Positions 46,913 through 54,640 of a stretch of DNA of 64,000 bases are shown here, piece by piece. The notes below the pieces were generated by a model, which saw nothing but the letters and a program-made list of their open reading frames with translations, did not search any database and was not told where the DNA came from. The stretch is from positions 62,001 through 126,000 of the forward strand of contig JARGOB010000010.1 in the NCBI GenBank assembly GCA_029212925.1, written 5' to 3'. This DNA comes from Coxiellaceae bacterium (GTDB taxonomy: Bacteria > Pseudomonadota > Gammaproteobacteria > Coxiellales > Coxiellaceae). The position numbers and the translations under genes are program-made. Each line of letters opens with the position of its first letter. The stretch's first letter is position 1.

Positions 46913-47568
46913 ATAGCCCAGAGCTGCATCGAGTAAGCGCTGTCCCAAAATAACCATTCCAATTTGGTGCTTCGTATAAAGTGTTTTTTTACATCGGTCA
47001 GGCAATGTGAATGTTTTGTGAGATTGTCTAACACATTGAATGCCATGGCTGTTGAGCGCTGAAAGTCATCACCTGCATACAATACTATCCAGTCGCCATA
47101 GGGGTGATTATTGGTAAGTATTATTTGTTGTTGCATGTGTCGCGCCACTTCTTGGTAGATATAAAAACATGGTAGCAATGCAGCGATAGCTTGTTCAACG
47201 GGTTTAGTGGCAGCAGTTTGTAATAAGTAGTTAGTATACATAAAACAACTAGGAGAAGGCTCGGTAACGTTTATATCTGTAATAATAGATTTATATTGAT
47301 GTAGATATTTTGTATGCAGCGCTTGTTCGTCATCAATGGCTTCTAACGCAAACTGCAAGAACGTTTTTATATTTTCATTGGTGTCGAGTCGTGATGCGGT
47401 GATAGCGAGTGCTCTAGAATAATCTTTCAGATAGTAACGATCCTGCAAAAGGTAGAAAACAAAGCGTTTTTTACATAACGTACCGTCTAGCAGCTCTTTG
47501 TTAAAGTTATGCTTTAATATTTTATCTAAAATGCCTTGTATATCAGTCTTTAATTGCTGTGATATCAT
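46909..47568 (-). CDS. tenA: TenA-family thiaminase II / aminopyrimidine hydrolase
   Basis: A 219-residue helical protein that in this family hydrolyses aminopyrimidines from degraded thiamine, feeding HMP salvage. Visible are LLPCFYIYQEVA (catalytic Cys and Tyr) and LEWLFWDSAY (Glu near the C-terminus). It is the last gene of the thiMED-tenA run and overlaps thiD by 26 nt, so it is controlled by the TPP riboswitch. Confidence 0.85.
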   Translation of the reverse strand: MISQQLKTDIQGILDKILKHNFNKELLDGTLCKKRFVFYLLQDRYYLKDYSRALAITASRLDTNENIKTFLQFALEAIDDEQALHTKYLHQYKSIITDINVTEPSPSCFMYTNYLLQTAATKPVEQAIAALLPCFYIYQEVARHMQQQIILTNNHPYGDWIVLYAGDDFQRSTAMAFNVLDNLTKHSHCLTDVKKHFIRSTKLEWLFWDSAYSMQLWAI

Positions 47569-48445
47569 CTAATACATCCTCATGTTTATAAAAATGACAA
47601 ATGGGACCGCACCCCTGGCCTAATTGATAGTGTGAGCCTGCTTTTATCGCTTGATGGATGTATTCATGCGCATGATTTACTGAATCATCCAAAGAAAAAC
47701 CACGCGCTAAAAAAGTAGCGATGGCTGACGATAAAGAGCAGCCAGTTCCGTGTGTGTTTTTGGTTTTTATACGTGGTGATATATGATGATAGAATGCATT
47801 TTCATGCTTTATATACAGTATATCTTCGCATTGCTCGGTTTTGTCATGGCCGCCTTTTAGTAAAATATTACAGTTGAATTTATTCGAAAGTTTTTTTGCT
47901 TTTTTATCTGGATCCCGGCTCGGGGGCCGGGATGACAAGCCTGAGTCCGGGATGGCATTTTGTAAGTCCGGGATGACTGCACGAGGGTCGGGTATATCAT
48001 TCAGTAAAACATCAGCTTCTGGGATGTTTGGGGTGATTAAGGTCGCGTAAGGAAAAAGTGTCTTTTGCATTTTATTCACGCTATTAGGCTGAATTAATGC
48101 ATCACCGCTTTGCGCTATCATAACCGGATCCACGATTATATTTTTCAAGTGATATTTTTTTATAGCGTTAATAATGGCTTCTAGATTTTCAATGGTAGCA
48201 AATACACCTATTTTGATAGCGTCAAACTCAATGTCTTCGCAAACAGAATTTAACTGTGCGGAAACTAATTTTGCATTCAATGGCTCCACAACTTGCACGC
48301 CCTGGGTGTTTTGTGCGGTGATGCAGGTCACAACACTTGCCGCATAACCACCGTTAGCACTGATGGTTTTTATATCCGCTTGTATGCCTGCACCGCCTGA
48401 ACTATCCGAGCCTGCAATGGTTAATACCGTGGGGTAACGTTTCAT
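47543..48445 (-). CDS. thiD: Hydroxymethylpyrimidine/phosphomethylpyrimidine kinase with an in-frame repeat insertion
   Basis: Phosphorylates HMP and HMP-P. Its 300 residues exceed the usual 260-270. Motifs are AGSDSSGGAGIQAD (11-24), LITPNIPEAD (136-145) and KNTHGTGCSLSSA with C236 as anion-hole Cys. Residues about 153-182 (RAVIPDLQNAIPDSGL, SSRPPSRDPDKK) are the translation of a family A palindromic repeat and have no counterpart in normal ThiD; they lie in the loop before the strand ILLKGGH. The frame stays open and all catalytic motifs are intact, so the enzyme is probably active. It overlaps thiE by 4 nt. Confidence 0.93.
   Translation of the reverse strand: MKRYPTVLTIAGSDSSGGAGIQADIKTISANGGYAASVVTCITAQNTQGVQVVEPLNAKLVSAQLNSVCEDIEFDAIKIGVFATIENLEAIINAIKKYHLKNIIVDPVMIAQSGDALIQPNSVNKMQKTLFPYATLITPNIPEADVLLNDIPDPRAVIPDLQNAIPDSGLSSRPPSRDPDKKAKKLSNKFNCNILLKGGHDKTEQCEDILYIKHENAFYHHISPRIKTKNTHGTGCSLSSAIATFLARGFSLDDSVNHAHEYIHQAIKAGSHYQLGQGCGPICHFYKHEDVLDDITAIKD
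47908..47997. repeat. Family A palindromic repeat inside thiD
   Basis: The 29-nt CTGGATCCCGGCTCGG...CCGGGATGAC (47908-47936) is identical to the reverse complement of 10244-10272. Two further degenerate arms (GTCCGGGATGGC, GTCCGGGATGAC) and a weak third follow at about 20-25-nt steps to 47997, mirroring the tandem arms at 10184-10246. Confidence 0.92.
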
Positions 48446-49074
48446 GTTAAAGCCTTTAGTAATTGTTGCGTTGCCAGCAGTGGCGAGATTGCTTGTGTTA
48501 TAGCCGAGATAACAGCGATACCGCTTTTCTGTGGTGGTAAGTGATGCACGTTAGTCTTATCTATTCCGCCTATTAAAACACATGGTGTTGGGTCTAATAA
48601 CTCTATTATTTGTATTGTTTTGTTAATGCCTAACGCTTCGGCGGCATCAGGCTTTGATCCAGTTGTGAATACCGGACCGACACCAAAATACGTTGCACCA
48701 CAGTTTTTATACTGTCTCGCTTGCTCTAGGTTTTCAATTGATAAACCAGTCACTGACTGTGTGCCTAATAATCTCCTCGCCTCGACAAAGGGCATATCCG
48801 ATTGACCGATATGCGCAGCACATTGTAATTGTTTTGCTACGTCAACATGGTCGTTGATAATTAATGGTATATGCGACGGCAGTAATTTTAATAACTGCTT
48901 TGCCATGCGTGCCATCTCAGCCTCGCTAGCATTTTTTTCACGAAGCTGTATGCTGGTAATGCCACCCTGTATAGCAAGTTGAATAGTATCGATCCAAGAA
49001 TGTTTAACGCCACAACTGGGCCCGATCACTAAACAACATTTAAGTGCTTGCTGCCAATCGATCGCGCTTTTCAT
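48442..49074 (-). CDS. thiE: Thiamine-phosphate synthase
   Basis: Joins HMP-PP and HET-P to give thiamine phosphate. It has 210 residues with SIQLREKNAS (pyrophosphate/pyrimidine site), IINDHVDVA, HIGQSD and FGVGPVFTTGSK. Located between thiM and thiD in the salvage operon and overlapping both. Confidence 0.94.
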   Translation of the reverse strand: MKSAIDWQQALKCCLVIGPSCGVKHSWIDTIQLAIQGGITSIQLREKNASEAEMARMAKQLLKLLPSHIPLIINDHVDVAKQLQCAAHIGQSDMPFVEARRLLGTQSVTGLSIENLEQARQYKNCGATYFGVGPVFTTGSKPDAAEALGINKTIQIIELLDPTPCVLIGGIDKTNVHHLPPQKSGIAVISAITQAISPLLATQQLLKALT

Positions 49075-49822
49075 TTCTTGTATTTAACTCATCTTCGGTT
49101 ATCGAGTAGATAGCATCGAGTAGTGCGGTGTAAAAACTACCGGGACCATTTGCCGTGGTGGTGGCTTGTTCTGACGCCATTTTCATCACGGTCATGGCAT
49201 TGATGCAGGCGTGCATGGGGTCACTTTCAAGTGCCGCAAATGCCGCTATTAATGCGGTAGCTGAGCATCCCATGCCAGTGATTCGGGTTAGCATTTCATC
49301 GCCGCCAGTAACGCGCTGCATTGCGCCTTTAGAGCAAACGTAATCAGCCTCACCGCTAATCACCACGCAGCAGTTATATTGCTGTGTTAGGTGCTGCGCA
49401 GCTTGTATCGCGTGTTCGCTACTGTGTTGACTATCAACACCTCTCGCATGAAACGAATTATCGGTTAATGCCAGTATTTCCGACGCATTGCCTCGGACTA
49501 CAGTAACACCTGTTTGCAGTATGTGTTGCGCTGCCTGCGTGCGCATATGAGAAGCGCCAGCACCCACAGGATCGAATATAACTGGTTTTCGTAGCTCGAT
49601 CGCTTTGTTTTGTGCTTGTTGCATAGCAGACAGCCAGTGCTGATCTAAAGTTCCAATATTCAGTACCAATGAATCAGCAATTGATGCCATTTCATCTAGT
49701 TCTTCTGTGGCATGTGCCATTAATGGTGAAGCGCCGAGTGCGAGCAACATATTGGCGGTGGTATTCATCACTACCAGATTGGTAATGTTCAGCACTAGCG
49801 GTGAGTGTTGTTTAAATATCAT
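49040..49822 (-). CDS. thiM: Hydroxyethylthiazole kinase
   Basis: Phosphorylates the thiazole HET, a salvage step. It has 260 residues with PLVLNITNLVVMNTTANMLL at the N-terminus, PVIFDPVGAGAS (ATP/Mg) and ITGMGCSATALIAA (catalytic Cys). First gene of the operon; its ribosome site AGGAAG is the 3' end of the TPP riboswitch. The set thiM-E-D-tenA with no thiC or thiG nearby points to thiamine salvage. Confidence 0.94.
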   Translation of the reverse strand: MIFKQHSPLVLNITNLVVMNTTANMLLALGASPLMAHATEELDEMASIADSLVLNIGTLDQHWLSAMQQAQNKAIELRKPVIFDPVGAGASHMRTQAAQHILQTGVTVVRGNASEILALTDNSFHARGVDSQHSSEHAIQAAQHLTQQYNCCVVISGEADYVCSKGAMQRVTGGDEMLTRITGMGCSATALIAAFAALESDPMHACINAMTVMKMASEQATTTANGPGSFYTALLDAIYSITEDELNTRNEKRDRLAAST

Positions 49823-49826
49823 ACAT

Positions 49827-49919
49827 CTTCCTACGCCGGCATTATCCGGATCAGGTTAAAGGGTTAACGCGAGAGAAGCTTTTCTTTCCTCGGGTTTCTC
49901 AGCCAATTGGCACCCCTGT
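49827..49919 (-). promoter_or_regulatory. TPP riboswitch (THI element)
   Basis: On the minus strand, upstream of thiM: GGGGTGCC, GGCTGAGA, then ACCCTTTAACCTGATCCGGA, TAATGCCGGCGTAGGAAG. These are the conserved THI-box blocks in the right order. Because the last block contains the thiM ribosome site, ligand binding probably blocks translation initiation. Between the TGAGA and ACCC blocks is a variable hairpin (CGAGGAAAG/CTTCTCTCG). Confidence 0.97.
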
Positions 49920-50008
49920 GTTTGTGAGGCTTGATAATAGTTAGCAAATCGCTTACCGTCAAGCACTATTAAAATTAATAAGCGGGGCCGCTGATTATTA
50001 ATTCTGTT

Positions 50009-50671
50009 TTGGTTGGCGAGTGGAGTTTGCGGATTTCTGCAGGGCTATATTTTATATGGTTTATACCCCAATTGGTTTTAAATTTTAAAACAAAGTCCAC
50101 GCGTGCGCTGAGTATAACAATGCATATTATTTTATTGTTGGGGTATTTTTCTGATCTTAGTTATGGGTTTGGTAGGCACATGCCTGGGCTGTATCGTGCT
50201 GTTACTGTCGCTGGGATAGTATCGTTAGCGCTGCAACAAATGCAATTTTTTATCTTTGGCGATATAACTAATAGAGAAAAAACACGGTTATTAATGACTG
50301 ATATGCTATTGATAGGTGCTGTCGGGTTGAATATGCTTTTGATTTATAGCGGCTTTAATAATAAATTATATTTCGATTTGCTCGGCTTTATTTCAGTGTT
50401 TACAGGTATCATTTATGCTTGTCCACAAATTTTAAAAAATCATTATCGACGATCTTGTATCGGCATCAGTAAGGCATTTATTTTGATTGCTATTACGGCT
50501 TCGTTTTTAGATTTAATAACGTCGTTATGTTTAAACTGGGATTGGCCAAGCAGGGTTGGGCCACCGTTAGCAATCATACAAAATGTAATTTTACTATCGC
50601 AATGTCTATTCTGGTCAGCGAGTCAGAAAATCAGTATACTAAACGGTAAATTTAAATGGAGGTTTATTTGA
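50009..50671 (+). CDS. PQ-loop repeat membrane protein
   Basis: A 220-residue membrane protein with two PQ-loop motifs: FIPQLVLNFKTKSTRALS and YACPQILKNHYRRSCIGIS, and about seven helices, the layout of cystinosin/SWEET-type transporters. The start is TTG; no clear ribosome site is seen, so the N-terminus is uncertain. Substrate unknown. The window's histidine kinase at 13461 carries a related half unit. Its stop overlaps the next gene. Confidence 0.82.
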   Translation: MVGEWSLRISAGLYFIWFIPQLVLNFKTKSTRALSITMHIILLLGYFSDLSYGFGRHMPGLYRAVTVAGIVSLALQQMQFFIFGDITNREKTRLLMTDMLLIGAVGLNMLLIYSGFNNKLYFDLLGFISVFTGIIYACPQILKNHYRRSCIGISKAFILIAITASFLDLITSLCLNWDWPSRVGPPLAIIQNVILLSQCLFWSASQKISILNGKFKWRFI

Positions 50672-51063
50672 TGAGCTTAACTAAGGAATATGTGGCGAAG
50701 GTTTTTTCTTTTTTAGAGGCGGGTGATTTTGATAGCTACCTTAATCAGTATGTCGATGAGAATGTGCAGTGGACAATTACAGGCACCAATGTGTTATCTG
50801 GCTTGTATGCTTCGAGGCAGGATTTTATAGATAATGCGATTAACAAACTTAAAGAATCACTTGAGGGTGGCATTAAAATGGACATCCTTAATATTTATGT
50901 GGATGGTGATACCGCCATTGTTGAAATGAAAGCCATTGCTAAGGCTAAACGGGGCCATGACTACGGCAATGAATATGTTTGGATTCAGCGTTTTTGTGAC
51001 GGCAAGATTGTTGAGGCGCGTGTTTATTATGACGATGTGTTGGTCGATAAAACGATGGGGTAG
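50671..51063 (+). CDS. SnoaL-like (NTF2-fold) protein
   Basis: A 130-residue cone-shaped NTF2-fold protein. ATG at 50671 has GGAGG 9 nt upstream. Typical sequence: VFSFLEAGDFDSYLNQYVDE, VQWTITGTNVLSG, and the C-terminal EYVWIQRFCDGKIVEARVYY. The family includes cyclases, isomerases and binding proteins, so the role is unknown. Its last 105 nt and downstream DNA are duplicated at 55938-56176. Confidence 0.8.
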   Translation: MSLTKEYVAKVFSFLEAGDFDSYLNQYVDENVQWTITGTNVLSGLYASRQDFIDNAINKLKESLEGGIKMDILNIYVDGDTAIVEMKAIAKAKRGHDYGNEYVWIQRFCDGKIVEARVYYDDVLVDKTMG

Positions 51064-51243
51064 CTGTGCGGTTATGGGTGCGCTATTAATGATTATTTTT
51101 GCTTAAGTGCTGTAAGCGTATTTAAGCTACCGCGTCTGTCATACTTATATCCAGCATCTTCGCCATGTGTTTTGACATAGCATAATAATACTTGTTGTTT
51201 CTTAGCGTATAGCGGCCATATTTCAGGTGCTTTAAATATAACT
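50956..51243. repeat. Segmental duplication, copy A
   Basis: The 3' end of the SnoaL-like gene and the flanking convergent dioxygenase sequence match 55938-56325 with scattered substitutions. In copy A the SnoaL gene is whole and the dioxygenase part is reduced; in copy B it is the reverse. The first 240 nt align without length change. Confidence 0.85.
51093..51243 (-). pseudogene. Remnant of a dioxygenase gene (copy A)
   Basis: Homologous to the 3' third of the dioxygenase gene at 56075-56683. It lacks about 100 nt internally between the ACATAGCATAATAATACTTG block and GTTTCTTAGCGTAT, and everything beyond AAATATAA. No start and no complete catalytic motif remain. Confidence 0.8.
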
Positions 51244-51394
51244 TGCTCCATTGGTTGAAAAAATATATGGCGCTCGTTTTGATAGAAAAACGCTGGAATA
51301 TATTAAACAATCAGACGGCTTAAGTATTACTCAAAAAACCTACTTAAAAGACGATACTTATTTATTAATTGAGGGCGTTGCCCTTAGGAATTAA
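51244..51394 (+). pseudogene. C-terminal remnant of a methyltransferase-like gene
   Basis: An open frame without a start codon encodes LAPLVEKIYGARFDRKTLEY, then IKQSDGLSITQKTYLKDDTY and LLIEGVALRN before TAA (51392-51394). The pattern (YGARFDRKT, DGL, LIEG) resembles the C-terminus of class I SAM-dependent methyltransferases. It abuts the truncated dioxygenase, so a deletion probably fused two genes. Confidence 0.45.
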
Positions 51395-51468
51395 TTAAAT
51401 TAATCCTGTTGATGAGCTGACGAATTTAACGGATAATAAAAAAACACCTCATTATAATAGGATGCCTT

Positions 51469-52101
51469 ATGAAAGCATTTTTATATGTTCTTGATACCTT
51501 ATCTGACTGGGAAATAGGTTATCTAACCGCAGAACTTAATAGTGGTAGATTTTTTAATCAGCCAAAAGCGCAGGTTGAAATTATTAAGCTTGGCGACACT
51601 ACCATGCCCATAAAAACCATGGGCGGAATTGAGATTACGCCTGACAAAGACTTACAAAATGCTGTATTAGATGAGGGCGATATATTGATCTTGCCTGGAG
51701 CCGATACTTGGCTTGAAAGCAGCAATCAACATGTAATCAACCTTATTCCAGAGCTTCTAAACAAGAATGTAATAGTTGCGGCTATCTGTGGAGCAACGCT
51801 TGCTCTGGCAAAAAGTGGAGTACTTAACAATAAAAAGCATACTAGCAATGGTAAAGAGTTTCTAAAAATGAGCTGTCCAGAATATTCAGGGGAACAACTA
51901 TACGTAGACAGCCCAGCGGTTACCGATAACAACTTAATTACGGCTTCCGGGCTTGCACCTTTAGAGTTTTCATGTGAAATATTCAAAAAAATGAATGTTA
52001 TGAACTCTCAAACGCTGGATGCTTGGTATCAGCTAAATAAAACAATGGAAGCAAAGTATTTTTATGTGCTTATGGATTGTTTGAGTCCTAGTGCTGGGTG
52101 A
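51469..52101 (+). CDS. DJ-1/PfpI family (class I glutamine amidotransferase-like) protein
   Basis: A 210-residue protein of the DJ-1/PfpI superfamily. The nucleophile elbow is VAAICGATLALA with C107; ILILPGADTW gives the usual Gly-rich loop. The family includes glyoxalases, chaperones and peptidase-like proteins, and the role here is not predictable. AGGAT precedes the ATG. Confidence 0.85.
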   Translation: MKAFLYVLDTLSDWEIGYLTAELNSGRFFNQPKAQVEIIKLGDTTMPIKTMGGIEITPDKDLQNAVLDEGDILILPGADTWLESSNQHVINLIPELLNKNVIVAAICGATLALAKSGVLNNKKHTSNGKEFLKMSCPEYSGEQLYVDSPAVTDNNLITASGLAPLEFSCEIFKKMNVMNSQTLDAWYQLNKTMEAKYFYVLMDCLSPSAG

Positions 52102-52106
52102 GGGCG

Positions 52107-52232
52107 GGTGTTCCTGAAGCACCCACGGTGCTTGGCCTGCATTATTTACCTGCTTTTGGACCAGATAATACAAAAGCTTGTTGGTACCAAGCAGAATGGT
52201 CTATGCGCTTAGCGCGTATCTTTTATCATTAG
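52107..52232 (+). pseudogene. Short C-terminal gene remnant
   Basis: An open frame without a start reads GVPEAPTVLGLHYLPAFGPD, then NTKACWYQAEWSMRLARIFYH and TAG. It looks protein-like but is not recognised. It follows the DJ-1 gene and runs into the convergent gene at 52229 (4-nt overlap). Confidence 0.3.
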
Positions 52233-52528
52233 GGTGATGGTGTTGCATCGAACTCTGAGATGGTTTGTTTGAGTGCAGCACGGAAATCACTTTTATGACT
52301 AAACCAATTGACTGCGCATGTTAATGTACTGCGAATGTCGGCTCTTGATCTGAGACGTTGATTCTCAAGCGCTTGTATCAGTAGGCTGTCAGGCACAAGG
52401 CCAGCTTTTTTGTGATCGAGATACAGAATACGGCAGTTAGCTTTATCGTGTTTATTTTGAAGTCTTTCAGCTGCGCCGGTTAAGTCATCGGTTGTATTAG
52501 CACATAAAATTAAATAACTAGAACGCAT
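52229..52528 (-). CDS. Hypothetical protein
   Basis: A 99-residue soluble protein, start MRSSYLILCANTTDDLTGAA. Predicted alternating strands and helices; contains CRILYLDHKKAGLVPDSLLI. Not recognised. It is divergent from the LuxR-type regulator gene, and both starts are flanked by the same 13-nt sequence, suggesting shared control. Confidence 0.55.
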   Translation of the reverse strand: MRSSYLILCANTTDDLTGAAERLQNKHDKANCRILYLDHKKAGLVPDSLLIQALENQRLRSRADIRSTLTCAVNWFSHKSDFRAALKQTISEFDATPSP

Positions 52529-52551
52529 AAGTCTATCTCTAATAATAATAT

Positions 52552-52564
52552 ATCTAGTATATTA
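52552..52564. promoter_or_regulatory. Candidate operator, copy 1
   Basis: ATCTAGTATATTA, part of a near-palindrome TCTAGTATATTAGA (12 of 14 positions symmetric). It lies 24 nt upstream of the gene starting at 52528. An identical 13-mer is at 52727-52739. Confidence 0.4.
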
Positions 52565-52726
52565 GAAATAAGTTAAGGCTTTATTAAGTTAGGTTTAATT
52601 ATTTTTCTGAGTAATCATTGAAGTGGCACCGCTATACATATTCGCTATCACTATAAGATATAGAAAAATCAATTGGTTGCAAATTGATCATTCCCATAAA
52701 TTATGTTAAAATACTATAATATAATA

Positions 52727-52739
52727 ATCTAGTATATTA
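52727..52739. promoter_or_regulatory. Candidate operator, copy 2
   Basis: Identical ATCTAGTATATTA, 12 nt before the ATG of the LuxR-type regulator. Binding here would block translation-start-proximal transcription, as in autorepression. Confidence 0.4.
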
Positions 52740-52750
52740 AGAATAATTTG

Positions 52751-53467
52751 ATGTATATTATGCCATTTACAAGTGATCATATACTACCAACAGAAGCATT
52801 ATTAGCGTCAATACCAATTCCGATCGTTTGGAAACGAATTGATTCATCTTACATCTGTTGCAGCTTAATAGGCGCTAAAATGATTGGTGCAAAAGATCTT
52901 GATGAAATATCGGGAATGAGTGACTATACCTTGCCAAATGGACCAACCCAGCTTGCAGATACCTTTGTTAATCAAGACAAAGAAATTATCGCAACTCAAC
53001 AATGTACTCACTACCTTGATATACATTCAAGTTATGATAATGAGATACCAGTCTATTTATCAACCAAGAACCCTGTTTTTGATGAGTCTGGTAAGTGTAT
53101 AGCGACTTGCACAACACTGGAAAAACTAAATAGCTCTCCATTACCTATACTTGCCAATGAATTACTAAATAGGTCCAATAAAAGCCAAGATAGTCTAAAG
53201 GTTTACAATTCGATAACTCAAAGCATATTCACTACAAGAGAATTAGACTGTATTTTTTTTCTTATAAGGGGGTACTCATCCAAAGAAACGGCAGAACGAT
53301 TAAATCTTTCGTATCGTACAGTCGAATTTTATACACAGAATATAAAAAATAAATTAGCGTTAAACACAAAAAAGCAATTAATAGAATATGCTATAGCAAA
53401 TGGTTATATGGCATATATTCCTCAATGGCTATTAACTAAATCATGCTCAAGACCTTATAAATCTTAA
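52751..53467 (+). CDS. LuxR-family regulator with PAS-like N-terminal domain
   Basis: A 238-residue regulator. Residues about 10-120 look like a PAS fold (IPIPIVWKRIDSSYICCSLI; NPVFDESGKCIATCTTLEKL). The C-terminus is a LuxR/GerE helix-turn-helix (FTTRELDCIFFLIRGYSSKE, TAERLNLSYRTVEFYTQNIK). PAS-LuxR proteins of this type are numerous in Legionella relatives. A TTG at 52748 is directly adjacent to the ATG at 52751; the ATG is preferred. No strong ribosome site. Confidence 0.87.
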   Translation: MYIMPFTSDHILPTEALLASIPIPIVWKRIDSSYICCSLIGAKMIGAKDLDEISGMSDYTLPNGPTQLADTFVNQDKEIIATQQCTHYLDIHSSYDNEIPVYLSTKNPVFDESGKCIATCTTLEKLNSSPLPILANELLNRSNKSQDSLKVYNSITQSIFTTRELDCIFFLIRGYSSKETAERLNLSYRTVEFYTQNIKNKLALNTKKQLIEYAIANGYMAYIPQWLLTKSCSRPYKS

Positions 53468-53579
53468 GGTAATACTTACAACCTAGTCGGTAGATGTTAT
53501 GCTAAATTAATGGAGCTAAAGTGCGCATCTTACCTCCCACTTATTGGCAGTTATTAATAGTTAAATATGAGGCAGCGAA

Positions 53580-54527
53580 ATGAGTATATTCAAATTAGCT
53601 TTATTACAAATGGATGGCGTACGATTAGACGTGAAGTCCAATACAGAGAAAGCCACTTTATTTTGCCATGAAGCAGCAAAGAAGGGCGCACATTTGGCAG
53701 TGTTTCCAGAAATGTACAATATTGCATACCCAGATATTATCGATGACCCTCGACAGTATTGGGAAGATGTAGAGTTTAATAATAAAAAACCTGATATGAG
53801 GTTGATTGAAGAATATAGGGGCCGTGCAATCGATCTTAATGATACTTATCTTAACCATTTTCGAGACTTAGCTAAACAGCTTAAAATGGCGATAGCTGTT
53901 TCTTATATGGGGAAAGGAAAGGTATACCCAACCAATGCACTGCTGGTGATCGATAGACTTGGAAAGGACGTTATCAACTATGCAAAAATACATTTATTTG
54001 CACCCAACCTAATTGATGCCATCTGCGAATCCGGGGAAAACTTGTACGTACACACGCTCGATACGCAAATTGGTCCAGTTGAGTTAGGGGCAATGGTTTG
54101 TGCTGACAGAGATGTGCCTGAACCGGCTAGAATTCTCATGAAGAAAGGTGCAGAGATTGTTATTATTACAAACTCATGCCCTTTGGTGGGCTTGAACGGC
54201 ATTGTTCTTGATATGATCAAGGTAAGAGCTTATGAGAATGCAATGGCTGTTGCAGTTTGCAATTACCCGGAGCCTATAGAAGATGGGCATAGCACAGCTT
54301 TTTACCCTGATGCTTCCATCGCTGTTCAAGGAGATACAAATGAAGGTGTTTTTATTGCTGAGTATGATCTTGAGAAGATTAGAAGCTATCGATCTACAAC
54401 AATGATGGGAGATGCTTTTCGTGAAGAAAAATACTTCTCTGAAACCTTAGGTGGAGAAGTTAAGGCACCTTTCAGGAATAGAAAGAACGCCCTTGGGGAG
54501 AATCCTCAGCAATATCATAGGAGATAG
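53580..54527 (+). CDS. Carbon-nitrogen hydrolase (nitrilase superfamily)
   Basis: A 315-residue amidase/nitrilase-fold enzyme. The Glu-Lys-Cys triad is visible: E44 in VFPEMYN, K136 in YAKIHLF, C174 in MVCADRDVPEPAR. It hydrolyses a C-N bond in an amide, carbamoyl or nitrile substrate. The R-D-V-P-E-P-A-R context after the Cys is typical of carbamoyl-type amidases, but the substrate is unknown. Weak ribosome site (GAGG, 8 nt upstream). Confidence 0.88.
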   Translation: MSIFKLALLQMDGVRLDVKSNTEKATLFCHEAAKKGAHLAVFPEMYNIAYPDIIDDPRQYWEDVEFNNKKPDMRLIEEYRGRAIDLNDTYLNHFRDLAKQLKMAIAVSYMGKGKVYPTNALLVIDRLGKDVINYAKIHLFAPNLIDAICESGENLYVHTLDTQIGPVELGAMVCADRDVPEPARILMKKGAEIVIITNSCPLVGLNGIVLDMIKVRAYENAMAVAVCNYPEPIEDGHSTAFYPDASIAVQGDTNEGVFIAEYDLEKIRSYRSTTMMGDAFREEKYFSETLGGEVKAPFRNRKNALGENPQQYHRR

Positions 54528-54640
54528 GGTTATCTATGAGCTGCACACTACTGTATTAAATGCGGTATCTATTATAGATATAGGTACGTATACTATACAA
54601 AACAACAAGCCATCACCCGTAATTTATTAGGAAATATTCA

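Noticed and set aside
51122..51310. A 62-codon minus-strand protein
   Set aside because: It is a chance frame through the deleted dioxygenase remnant and unrelated DNA, in a different frame from the parent.
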